From NCBI GenBank assembly GCA_017544745.1, contig JAFYDO010000227.1, positions 1-16,449 of the forward strand: a DNA stretch of 16,449 nt, written 5' to 3'. How positions within the stretch are numbered: the first letter of the stretch is position 1; the number at the start of each line of letters is the position of its first letter. Source of the DNA: Treponema sp. (lineage in GTDB: Bacteria; Spirochaetota; Spirochaetia; Treponematales; Treponemataceae). Below are positions 6,968 to 14,770 of the stretch, one piece after another. The translations under genes and the position numbers were made by a program. A model generated the notes under the pieces. That model saw nothing but the letters and a program-made list of their open reading frames with translations, was not told where the DNA came from and did no database searches.

Positions 6968-8083
6968 ATGGAACGGTGTTTGCTTGCAATTAGTGGTACT
7001 GGCCAGAAAGAAACCGACTTTGCAATCTGTTATGAAAAATTAGCTTCTCAGAACTGCTGTCCAAAAATAATCATATTTTATTCGGATTATTCGGATTTGT
7101 GGTATTATGCAAAGCAGTTTAAAGAAAAATTTGCAGATGCTACTTCAATAGGATGCTCAACATGTATAAATTTCTGTACAGAAGGCTACAGCGAAAAAGG
7201 ACTTTCTGCTATGGCCATTTACAGTGGAGTTGAATGTTCCTGCGGACTCATATATGAGGTTTCGCGCCACCCTAAAAACTACAGCCAGCATATCCGCGAC
7301 GCATTAAAATCATTAACAAGTACAGATAATACCTGCTGTGTAGAATTTACCACTTCAGGCTTTAGATGCGAAGAACTTGTCCTGGACACATTTGAAGAAA
7401 TACTTAGAGATACAAATATTCAGGTTGCAGGTTCAACAGCTGGAAGTAACATTGACGAAAAAACTTCTGCTGTTGCATTAAACGGAGATATTTACATAGA
7501 AACCGCTGCCTTTATTTTTATTCATAATCTTGAAGGAAAGATCCAGCTTTACCGTGAAAACCTGTTCCGCCCTACTTCACATCAGCTTCGTATTACAGAT
7601 GTTAACTGCGAAGAACAGCGTGTTTATGAATTTGAAAACAAGCCTGCTGCCGAGGTTTTGTGTAATCTTTTAAAAGTAGACAGACAGAATCTTTTACAGA
7701 CTCTTAAAATAAATCCTATTGGAAGAATTGAAGGCGATAATATTCTTATTTCAGAAGCCAAGGAAGTTATGGATGATGATTCCATAGTTTATTATACCCG
7801 CCTTTACAATATGACCCGTGTAGTTCTTCTGGAAATGGATCATTTTGAAAGTGTGTGGGATGAAACTGCTAAACATATGAAAAAACTCCTTCCAAAACCT
7901 TCTTTCTCTATTGCAGTTCACTGTGTATCAAGGTTCAGGCTCATAAAACAGGAAGGAAAATTTGATGAATTTACCAACAGGCTTTGTTCAATGCTTGGAA
8001 AATATATAGGCGTTTCCGGTTACGGAGAACAGATAATGTTCAACAGCCTTAACCAGTCATTGGTTTTAATCTGCTTTGAATAA
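6968..8083 (+). CDS. FIST N/FIST C domain signal-transduction protein
   Basis: 371 residues, a soluble protein with no signal peptide or membrane segment. The N-terminal half (about 1-180) fits FIST_N, including IGCST (57-61) and VAGSTAGS. The C-terminal half (about 225-370) fits FIST_C, ending in the family-like GYGEQ...NQSLVLI segment. FIST proteins are ligand-sensing modules of signal-transduction pathways, with small molecules such as amino acids proposed as ligands. This one is unusually rich in cysteine, including CSTC, CSC and CC pairs, which may hint at metal or redox sensitivity (inference). It has no output domain; the next gene, 21 bp downstream, supplies an EAL output and probably acts with it. 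Translation appears to start on a leaderless mRNA. Confidence 0.85.
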   Translation: MERCLLAISGTGQKETDFAICYEKLASQNCCPKIIIFYSDYSDLWYYAKQFKEKFADATSIGCSTCINFCTEGYSEKGLSAMAIYSGVECSCGLIYEVSRHPKNYSQHIRDALKSLTSTDNTCCVEFTTSGFRCEELVLDTFEEILRDTNIQVAGSTAGSNIDEKTSAVALNGDIYIETAAFIFIHNLEGKIQLYRENLFRPTSHQLRITDVNCEEQRVYEFENKPAAEVLCNLLKVDRQNLLQTLKINPIGRIEGDNILISEAKEVMDDDSIVYYTRLYNMTRVVLLEMDHFESVWDETAKHMKKLLPKPSFSIAVHCVSRFRLIKQEGKFDEFTNRLCSMLGKYIGVSGYGEQIMFNSLNQSLVLICFE

Positions 8084-8104
8084 TAAGACAAAGAGGCTTT
8101 TTTA

Positions 8105-11100
8105 ATGTTTAGATTCAACAACGGTATTATTGTCACTAACGAAAATTGTATTGGCTGTAATTATTGTATTTCTCAATGTTCAATAATGGGTGCAAATATT
8201 TCTGCAACCCGCAACGGAAAAAAAATCATAGCTGTAGATTCCGATAAATGTAATCACTGCGGTAAATGTATTGCTCTTTGTATTCACGATGCCCGCGAGC
8301 TTGTTGATGATACCGATCAGTTTTTTGAAGATCTTAAAAGCGGTGAAAAAATCTCTCTTATTATTGACCCAAGCTTTTATTTTGGATTTGGTGAAAGAGC
8401 GTATCAGATATCACAGTACTTACATAGCCTGGGCGTAGAAAAAATATACGACAGTTCCTTTGGTTCAGAAATTACAATCTGGGCAACTGTAAAATATCTT
8501 AAAGATAATTATGACAAACCACCACGTGAAAAAGCTTTTATTGTAAATAACTGTCCTGCTTTTATAAATGTTGTGGAAATGAAATACCCGCAGCTTCTTA
8601 ATAAGGTTATTCCTGTGCAGTCAGGTCCGCTGTGTACTGCAATCTATGCGCATAAATATTTAAAAGACACAAATAAGATTGCTTATCTTGGACCTTGTAT
8701 TGCCAAAAAGGATGAAATTACAACAAAGAATACTCACAATAATATTAATTATAATTTAACCTATGCTCATGTCTGGAAAAAAATTAAGGATATTGATTTT
8801 TCAAAATATGAACCTTATTACTCTGATATAAAGAGCATTGGCTTTGGTCGTTTTACAATTCGTACCGGCTTTTACAAAATGATGATTTCGCGCTTCTTCT
8901 CGATAAAAGAAGTAAGCATGGTTCATAGCGGTGCCGGTGACCCTACCTTTAAGAAAATCCTTGTGTACACAGATACAGAATACGAAAATCTTCAGCCTCT
9001 GCTTGCCGAAGTTTATGCCTGTAATCAGGGATGTTTTGAAGGACCTGGAGCAGAATTATCTGTATATAAAAAGGGTGAAAACTTTTCGCGCTTCCTAAAA
9101 GAATTTAAAGAATATTTTGAACAATTTGAACCTGCTACAACAGATTATTTAAAATCAACAGAAGTTCTTTTTGAAAGATTTAAGGATTTTGATTTTAATG
9201 ATTTTAAGCGTGAATTTACCGAACGCTATATTCAGCCATATCATATTTCCGAATCTGTTTATGATGACATATTCAATTCAATGCTCAAAACAACCGATGA
9301 CAAACGTCATATAGACTGCGGTATGTGCGGCTACAAAACCTGTAAAAACATGGCTACCGCAATTGCCTATTCCTATAATAAAAAAGAAAACTGTATTCAC
9401 TATATGAACGATGAAATGATGCACCGTCTTTATACAGATGCAGTTGCTAACTGTCCAAACCGAGAGGCATTTGTAGAAAAAGTTACTGAAGTAATAGCAC
9501 AAAATCCGGATAAGAAATACAGACTTTACTGTGGTGATATTAATAAATACAAGGTTATCAACGAACTTTTTGGCAGCGAAATTGGTGATGCGGTTTTGCG
9601 TACAATAAGTGCCAAATTTAAAGAAATGTTTACGGGAATCGGCTGGTATGCAAGAATTACGAGTGGCCAGTTTGCAATATTTATCGAGGAAACAATTGAT
9701 AATGTTCAGAAAATAATGAACCTTAAATCGTTTGACTGTAGTGCGCTTGGAATAAACTACCCTATTACAATGCGTTTTGGTTTTTACAGCATGCTGGAAA
9801 ATAACGATGAAGAAGATCATTCTGTAATGAATATGCTTCATCGTGCAATTCTTGCAATGGACCAGAAAATTACACAGCAGGAAAACACCTACAGTTCCTT
9901 TACTCAGGATATTAAGAAAAAGCAGCATGATGAAGCAAAGCTTTCTTCTCTTATGAAGTCTGCGCTTGATAATAATGAATTTATCCTCTGGTTCCAGCCT
10001 CAGTATTCTACATCTTCGGGTAAACTTGTTGGTGCAGAAGCACTGTGCCGCTGGATTAATAATGACGGGCAGATTATCTCCCCTGCAATATTTATTCCTG
10101 TTACCGAGAAAAATGGCTTTATACGATATCTTGATAAGGAAATATGGAGAAAGGCCTTTAGTACACTCAAAAGATGGATTGACGAAGGCTTAGACCCGGT
10201 TCCAATTTCTATAAATATTTCGCGTGTAAGTCTTGAATCGGACGGTATCTATTATACAATCAAATATCTTAAAGATGAGTATCAGATTCCACCGGAGCTT
10301 GTACATTTTGAAATTACCGAAAGTGCTTATATTGGCGACGAAGGAAACTTTTTGCAGCGAATTAATTTAATCCGCAGTCTTGGTTTTAAAATTGCTATGG
10401 ACGATTTTGGAAACGGTTATTCTTCGCTTAATTCCCTTAAGGATATTCCTATAGACATTATTAAGCTTGATATGGGCTTTTTGAATGACAGAAATAAGTT
10501 TTCGGAACAAAAGGAAAAGACAATTGATTTCCAGAATCGCGGTGGAACAATTATCAGTTCTGTAATCCGAATGGCTCAGAAGCTCAAATATATTACTGTT
10601 GCCGAAGGTGTAGAAAACGAAGAGCAGGCAAAATTCTTAAAGAGTATTGGTTGTGATATTATTCAGGGCTTCTTATATGCCAAGCCAATGCCGGAAGATG
10701 CTTTTATTAGTCTCTTAAAGCAAAAGGACAAGCAGTTTGATCTTAAAACCGAAAGAACAAAAGATCAGTTTGATATTGCAAGCTTTATAAATCCTACAAC
10801 CCAGGAATCCTACATATTTGATAATTTTGTCGGGGCTGCCCTTATTGTTGAATACAATGTTGAAAAAGCTCATACAACAATTATGCGTACAAACAATCAG
10901 GCAAAGCAGCTTTTTGGAGTTGCAGACCGTCCGTTTGATGTTGTAAATAATCTGTTTTCAAGGTTTGTTCAGTCAGTAAACGGAAAGCCTATGCGCGAAG
11001 CTTTTGAAAAAGCTACAAAAACTCTGGATGAAGTTAAATGCGAAGTTCGTATTCATAACCTAAAGGATCATGATGTAAAGCATATACGTTCACACATCTG

Positions 11101-11191
11101 GCAGGTAACAACAAATCATACAAACTTTGTATTCTACGTGCTTTTTGAGGATATTTCGGAATACAAAAACTTACAGGAAAGTTTGGAGTAG
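8105..11191 (+). CDS. Sensory [FeFe]-hydrogenase-like protein fused to degenerate GGDEF, EAL phosphodiesterase and PAS-like domains
   Basis: 1028 residues, cytoplasmic. Residues 15-59 form a 2[4Fe-4S] ferredoxin (C15, 18, 21, 25; C49, 52, 55, 59). Residues about 80-320 match the [FeFe]-hydrogenase large subunit and keep all four H-cluster cysteines: C150 (NNCPAF), C198 (GPCIAKKDE), C306 and C310 (ACNQGC). The proton-relay Cys of catalytic enzymes (TSCCP) is Asn149 and the Met before PC is Gly, as expected for sensory rather than catalytic forms. A further Fe-S motif follows (C405, 408, 413, 430). GGDEF is degenerate (TSGQF, 519-523). EAL looks active: E645, N704, E736, D766, D767, K787, E834, Q854. 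Residues ~900-1018 resemble PAS. An H2 or redox signal would control c-di-GMP hydrolysis (inference). The ribosome site is AGAGG. Confidence 0.88.
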   Translation: MFRFNNGIIVTNENCIGCNYCISQCSIMGANISATRNGKKIIAVDSDKCNHCGKCIALCIHDARELVDDTDQFFEDLKSGEKISLIIDPSFYFGFGERAYQISQYLHSLGVEKIYDSSFGSEITIWATVKYLKDNYDKPPREKAFIVNNCPAFINVVEMKYPQLLNKVIPVQSGPLCTAIYAHKYLKDTNKIAYLGPCIAKKDEITTKNTHNNINYNLTYAHVWKKIKDIDFSKYEPYYSDIKSIGFGRFTIRTGFYKMMISRFFSIKEVSMVHSGAGDPTFKKILVYTDTEYENLQPLLAEVYACNQGCFEGPGAELSVYKKGENFSRFLKEFKEYFEQFEPATTDYLKSTEVLFERFKDFDFNDFKREFTERYIQPYHISESVYDDIFNSMLKTTDDKRHIDCGMCGYKTCKNMATAIAYSYNKKENCIHYMNDEMMHRLYTDAVANCPNREAFVEKVTEVIAQNPDKKYRLYCGDINKYKVINELFGSEIGDAVLRTISAKFKEMFTGIGWYARITSGQFAIFIEETIDNVQKIMNLKSFDCSALGINYPITMRFGFYSMLENNDEEDHSVMNMLHRAILAMDQKITQQENTYSSFTQDIKKKQHDEAKLSSLMKSALDNNEFILWFQPQYSTSSGKLVGAEALCRWINNDGQIISPAIFIPVTEKNGFIRYLDKEIWRKAFSTLKRWIDEGLDPVPISINISRVSLESDGIYYTIKYLKDEYQIPPELVHFEITESAYIGDEGNFLQRINLIRSLGFKIAMDDFGNGYSSLNSLKDIPIDIIKLDMGFLNDRNKFSEQKEKTIDFQNRGGTIISSVIRMAQKLKYITVAEGVENEEQAKFLKSIGCDIIQGFLYAKPMPEDAFISLLKQKDKQFDLKTERTKDQFDIASFINPTTQESYIFDNFVGAALIVEYNVEKAHTTIMRTNNQAKQLFGVADRPFDVVNNLFSRFVQSVNGKPMREAFEKATKTLDEVKCEVRIHNLKDHDVKHIRSHIWQVTTNHTNFVFYVLFEDISEYKNLQESLE

Positions 11192-12481
11192 TTACTTTAC
11201 AATTACGCAGTTTCTTCCGCTGGATTTGGCTTCGTACATTGCCTGATCTACTCTGTCAAAAAGAACTGGCGAAGTGTCACCTTCTTTAATCTCGGTAAGT
11301 CCAATACTACAGGTCAATTTGCCAATTTTATCAAAGGTTGAATCTGCAACTTTTTGTTTAAGTTGTTGGGCAAGTTCTTTAGCTTTTACAATATTTGTAT
11401 CGTAGCAGACGCAGATAAATTCTTCTCCACCCCATCGGCCAGTTACAATATTATAATCCTTAGTAAAATCAAGAATGACAGAAACAAACTGCTTTAAAAC
11501 CACGTTACCTGTGGAATGTCCAAACTGATCATTAACCTTTTTAAAATAGTCAATGTCAATCATCATATAGGTAACAGGGATTTTTACAGTATTAAAGGAT
11601 TCAATTGAATTGCTTATTTCTGTTTCAATTCGTCCGTGATTAAACAAAGATGTAAGACTGTCTGTAGAAGCAAGCTCTTCGTATTTTTTAAGGCTGTTTA
11701 ACAACTGAATTGAACTGTCATGAATATTCTGAACCATGAATACAAAGCGGAAGTCGTCTTCGTTGGTTGTTTCTGCACGGCTAAAAATAAGCTTTACCCA
11801 GATAAATACACCTTCAAGATTTTTCATCTGACAGTCAAAGGAAGAGGTTCTTCCTGGCATAAGGTTTTTCTTAAGGTATTCAGGATCTGTGCGTTCAAGG
11901 AAGAGCGGCTGATCTTCGGGCCAGATCATGTTTACAATCATCATACGCCAGTCAGTATACTTTATATCGTAATTCTGCGGGTTGCTTGAGATTTCTGAAA
12001 CATTGATACTGTAAGCAATATCCTTTATTAAATCTACGTACATAGAAAAAAGGAAGGAGCTCTGGATTGTATCAACTTTTTTATCTGTAAGGAATTCGCG
12101 TACATATTCTGAATTATCAAGTTCATCAAGCAGGAACATGTAGGTAGTACATTCTTCATCAAGCGGATAAATTGAAATCTGAATTAAATAGGATTTATCT
12201 TCAAAATGAAGCTTTATGCGGTCTACATATTTGCCTTTGAATTTTCCTATCATAGGAATAAAGACATGATAATCGTCAGTAATCTTATCTGATTTATCGT
12301 TAAAATGAAACCAAAGCTTTTCTACAAGCTTTTCGTAGCTTCCGTCATCATCCAGAATATCCTGGAAAAGTCCGGATTTTTTTATAGAGTGGTAGATGTC
12401 CTTCTGGGCATCTACAATTAAAATTGCATCAACTTTTTCGAATAATAAATTGGAAACTGATTCCTTAGTGTAATCGCTCAT
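11192..12481 (-). CDS. Diguanylate cyclase (GGDEF) with N-terminal PAS-like sensor regions
   Basis: 429 residues without membrane segments. The C-terminal domain from about 265 is an intact GGDEF module: DSLTSLFNHGR, metal-binding Asp in MMIDIDYFKKVND (about 306-318) and active-site GGEEF (351-355). It should make c-di-GMP from two GTP. I see no RxxD inhibitory site before GGEEF, so product inhibition may be absent. Residues 1-130 and about 150-255 look like two sensory folds, the second ending like a PAS domain (FIWVKLIFSRAE...FRFVFMVQNIHD). Its stop codon abuts the stop of the convergent EAL protein with no gap, placing opposing c-di-GMP enzymes tail to tail. The start at 12481 has GAGG about 10 bases upstream and its own promoter. 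Confidence 0.92.
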   Translation of the reverse strand: MSDYTKESVSNLLFEKVDAILIVDAQKDIYHSIKKSGLFQDILDDDGSYEKLVEKLWFHFNDKSDKITDDYHVFIPMIGKFKGKYVDRIKLHFEDKSYLIQISIYPLDEECTTYMFLLDELDNSEYVREFLTDKKVDTIQSSFLFSMYVDLIKDIAYSINVSEISSNPQNYDIKYTDWRMMIVNMIWPEDQPLFLERTDPEYLKKNLMPGRTSSFDCQMKNLEGVFIWVKLIFSRAETTNEDDFRFVFMVQNIHDSSIQLLNSLKKYEELASTDSLTSLFNHGRIETEISNSIESFNTVKIPVTYMMIDIDYFKKVNDQFGHSTGNVVLKQFVSVILDFTKDYNIVTGRWGGEEFICVCYDTNIVKAKELAQQLKQKVADSTFDKIGKLTCSIGLTEIKEGDTSPVLFDRVDQAMYEAKSSGRNCVIVK

Positions 12482-12517
12482 ATATCCAACCCTCGAAAAA
12501 AATATATATTATCTTAT

Positions 12518-12546
12518 ATTATCCTACTAAATTTATAGATTTTCAA
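12518..12546 (-). promoter_or_regulatory. Sigma-70-type promoter of the diguanylate cyclase gene
   Basis: On the minus strand, -35 TTGAAA (12541-12546), a 17-bp spacer and -10 GATAAT (12518-12523), giving a leader of about 30 bases. There is no TTTAAT-N3-ATTAAA operator here. Confidence 0.62.
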
Positions 12547-12593
12547 GTTTTTTATTCATGAAAAATAAAAAAATAAAGAATTGATATATATAA

Positions 12594-12746
12594 TATAAAT
12601 AGACTCCCGGTCACAAAACGGGGGCCAAAAGCGCCGGCTAGCCGGCTTGACGCTGACTGTTGCAATGGAACTATTGACTGCCGCTGCGCGGCATCAACAG
12701 TCAGAGTCATTTTGTCCCCCGTTTTGTTCCCTCGCGTCTATTTATA
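12594..12746. repeat. 153-bp GC-rich foldback element with nested hairpins
   Basis: Terminal inverted repeats TATAAATAGAC (12594-12604) and its complement (12736-12746) are perfect over 11 bp. Inside them, ACAAAACGGGGG (12613-12624) pairs perfectly with 12716-12727, CAAAA (12626-12630) pairs with 12710-12714, and 12648-12662 pairs with 12695-12709 at 14 of 15 positions. The left arm carries an extra self-complementary GCCGGCTAGCCGGC (12633-12646). The tip holds two small hairpins, CAAT/ATTG (12663-12676) and TGCCGC-TGC-GCGGCA (12679-12693). It separates the oxidoreductase operon from the cyclase gene and could be a terminator, a structured RNA or a MITE-like element. The flanking gap (12482-12772) is otherwise AT-rich, with only the cyclase promoter. 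Confidence 0.8.
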
Positions 12747-12772
12747 TAAGTATTTATTAATATTTTTATTTT

Positions 12773-13348
12773 TTAAGCCGGTGTATAAACAACAGCAAGA
12801 ATCTTTGCATTGTTTTCGCCGTGGCTGTGAACGTGGTGGGCTACTATTGATTCGTAGTAAATTGAATCACCTTTATCGAGTAAATATTTGTCTTTGCCAT
12901 AAATAATTTCTACTTCGCCTTCGAGTACATAGATAAACTCTTCGCCTTCGTGAGTAGAAGTTTTGATTTCTTCCTCTGAGCTTGGGAAAATATCAATGAT
13001 GAATGGATCCATATGGCGGCCGGCTTTGTTCTGGGCAAGAGTGTAAAAATCAAGGTCAGAGTTTACGGCATTTCCGCGGTCGCTGAAGCGGGTTACTTCT
13101 TTTTTGTCCTGGGCACGGGTTACAACTGGACCAAGGTTTTCGTCGTCGTCCATAAAGGTTCCAAGGCGAACACCAAGTACACGTGCAATTTTAATAAGCG
13201 GAGTAAGGTTTGGAACAAGGCTTCCGTCTTCAATGCTCGAAATCATTTCCTTGCTCAAGTTTGTTCTTTCGCTAACGTCATCTATACTAAGCTTGCGGTT
13301 TTCGCGAACCAGTTTTACCTTTGCACCAATTTTATTCTTTTCACTCAT
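12773..13348 (-). CDS. XRE-family transcriptional regulator with C-terminal cupin sensor domain (copy 2)
   Basis: 191 residues. The XRE helix-turn-helix spans about 8-66 (IGAKVKLVRENRKLSIDDVSERTNLSKE...) and a cupin about 115-188, with conserved-type residues H133, E136, H171 and H172 and the GDSIYY turn. It shares the overall architecture of copy 1 at 1554-2105 but has a different recognition helix. The start at 13348 is supported by GAGGA 7 bases upstream. It follows the oxidoreductase gamma gene by 73 bp filled with two palindromic repeats, and no promoter is visible there, so I take it as the last gene of that operon. It is a candidate regulator of the operon's own operator at 16102-16135 and of the two synthetase operators (inference). 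Confidence 0.93.
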   Translation of the reverse strand: MSEKNKIGAKVKLVRENRKLSIDDVSERTNLSKEMISSIEDGSLVPNLTPLIKIARVLGVRLGTFMDDDENLGPVVTRAQDKKEVTRFSDRGNAVNSDLDFYTLAQNKAGRHMDPFIIDIFPSSEEEIKTSTHEGEEFIYVLEGEVEIIYGKDKYLLDKGDSIYYESIVAHHVHSHGENNAKILAVVYTPA

Positions 13349-13364
13349 AATTGTTTCCTCATTT

Positions 13365-13420
13365 GAGACCCTGAAACAAGTTCAGGGTGACAGTGTCATG
13401 CTGAACTTGTTTCAGCATTT
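13365..13420. repeat. Paired dispersed palindromic repeat, copies C and C' (head to head)
   Basis: Copy C (13365-13391, reverse orientation) has stem ACCCTGAA/TTCAGGGT and loop CTTGT. Copy C' (13395-13420, plus orientation) has stem ATGCTGAA/TTCAGCAT and the same loop. Three bases separate them. The pair lies between the oxidoreductase gamma gene and the XRE-cupin gene, where an intercistronic hairpin could alter mRNA stability or relative expression (inference). Confidence 0.82.
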
Positions 13421-13421
13421 C

Positions 13422-13973
13422 TTATTTAATTTCGTAATCTTTGTTGTATGCACTCTCAATCGTAGCAATATTAATCGGGTTAAACTTTTTGTTGCGCTCA
13501 GAAATTGCTTCGTCCAGAGCGTATTCAAACGGCTTTGGACCGCTAATCATGCCAGGAATTACCTTTGCAAGACAACCGAGTACAACCATATTTGCACCGC
13601 GAGGATTATTTGTTTCTGCAGCCATTTCATTACATGGAAGAGCCAGAGTTCGGATATCCTTGCGGCTTGGTTCTATGTCAATCAAACTGCTGTTGTAAAT
13701 TAAAAGTCCGCCCGGTTTGAGCCATTCTTCAAATTTAGTCATACTAGGCTTATTGAGGGCTACTACAACATCCGGCTTTTCGATTACAGGAGAAGCAACT
13801 TCTTCGTCACTTACGATTACAGAACAGTTGGCAGTACCACCGCGCATTTCTGCACCGTAGGATGGAATGTGAGATACAAATTTATCTTCGCTCATGCCGG
13901 CAAGTGTAAGAATCTTTCCTGCAAGAATTACACCCTGTCCGCCAAAACCTGCAAAAATTATTTCTGTTGTCAT
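13422..13973 (-). CDS. 2-oxoacid:ferredoxin oxidoreductase, gamma subunit (VorC/KorC-type)
   Basis: 183 residues, typical for the gamma subunit. The N-terminus IIFAGFGGQGVILAGK (5-20) is the signature of the pyruvate/ketoisovalerate oxidoreductase gamma domain, followed by SHIPSYGAEMRGGTANC, also family-typical. It forms the complex with the TPP-binding, alpha and ferredoxin subunits encoded upstream. Its ATG overlaps the stop of the TPP subunit gene as ATGA, with AGGAGG 7 bases before the start, which suggests tight translational coupling. The name VorC follows from the neighbouring VorB-like subunit; sequence alone does not separate ketoisovalerate from 2-oxoglutarate enzymes. Confidence 0.92.
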   Translation of the reverse strand: MTTEIIFAGFGGQGVILAGKILTLAGMSEDKFVSHIPSYGAEMRGGTANCSVIVSDEEVASPVIEKPDVVVALNKPSMTKFEEWLKPGGLLIYNSSLIDIEPSRKDIRTLALPCNEMAAETNNPRGANMVVLGCLAKVIPGMISGPKPFEYALDEAISERNKKFNPINIATIESAYNKDYEIK

Positions 13974-14770
13974 TTTGCGCCTCCTGGAACTACAACGCCT
14001 GCTGTTGGTTTTGCAGCATCCGGAATATTACCTGCAGGTACATCACGGAAAACTCCAAGTGGATAATATGGTTCCATCTGATCCTTTACCCAGTCTGCAG
14101 CTACTGTTGGAGCAACACCCCAGTTTGTAGGACACATACTCAAAACTTCTACAAAGCTGTAGCCCTTACCTTCCTTCTGGTAGGTCAAAGCTTTTTTGAT
14201 TGCAGCCTTTGTCTGATTAATATGTTTAACATCATAAACTGCGCAGCGTTCAATATATTTTGGTTCAACAAGTGTATTCAAAAGTTCGCAGGCACGGATA
14301 GGATAACCTACATCTTCTGCGTCACGGCCATAAGGTGTTGTTTTAGTAACCTGACCAACAAGAGAAGTTGGAGCCATCTGACCGCCTGTCATTCCGTAGA
14401 TTGCGTTGTTGATAAAGATTACTGTAATGTTTTCTCCACGGTTTGCAGCATGAACAGTTTCTGCAGTACCGATTGCAAGAAGGTCTCCGTCACCTTGGTA
14501 GCTTATTACAATTTTATCCGGGTGAACGCGCTTCATACCGGTTGCAACTGCAGGAGCACGACCATGAGCGGCTTCGCAGGAATCCACGTTTATATAGTTG
14601 TATGCGTAAACTGCACAGCCTACAGGAGCAACAAGAAGTACGTCGCTCTGAATATTCATTTCGTCAATTACCTGGGCAATGAGTTTGTGAACAATTCCAT
14701 GACCACAGCCGCCGCAGTAATGAGTTTTATTATCTTTCATTGATTTTGGGAATTCATATTTCTTAGACAT
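13970..14770 (-). CDS. 2-oxoacid:ferredoxin oxidoreductase, TPP-binding (beta) subunit (VorA/KorB-type)
   Basis: 266 residues. It carries the family CGGCGHG motif (19-25), the thiamine-pyrophosphate binding segment GDGD (93-96) through NN (121-122), and YGMTGGQ (125-131). It binds TPP and catalyses decarboxylation of the 2-oxoacid to the acyl-CoA level, or the reverse carboxylation, passing electrons through Fe-S centres to ferredoxin. The gene overlaps the alpha subunit by 8 bp and the gamma subunit by 4 bp, and AGAAGG lies upstream of the ATG. The substrate range is inferred from the VorB-like partner: branched-chain 2-oxoacids are favoured, 2-oxoglutarate or indolepyruvate less likely. Confidence 0.93.
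   Translation of the reverse strand: MSKKYEFPKSMKDNKTHYCGGCGHGIVHKLIAQVIDEMNIQSDVLLVAPVGCAVYAYNYINVDSCEAAHGRAPAVATGMKRVHPDKIVISYQGDGDLLAIGTAETVHAANRGENITVIFINNAIYGMTGGQMAPTSLVGQVTKTTPYGRDAEDVGYPIRACELLNTLVEPKYIERCAVYDVKHINQTKAAIKKALTYQKEGKGYSFVEVLSMCPTNWGVAPTVAADWVKDQMEPYYPLGVFRDVPAGNIPDAAKPTAGVVVPGGAK

Noticed and set aside
8105..9450. Catalytic [FeFe]-hydrogenase
   Set aside because: The proton-relay Cys is Asn and the chain continues into signalling domains, so a sensory role is more likely.
9278..9928. 216-codon minus-strand frame inside the hydrogenase-like gene
   Set aside because: It is antisense to the Fe-S and GGDEF region, with biased shadow composition and no motif.
12594..12746. 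Integron attC site
   Set aside because: Terminal sequences do not show the paired RYYYAAC/GTTRRRY core boxes and no cassette array or integrase is nearby.
13967..14743. 258-codon plus-strand frame opposite the TPP-binding subunit
   Set aside because: It mirrors the beta subunit gene, has no ribosome site and no recognisable domain.
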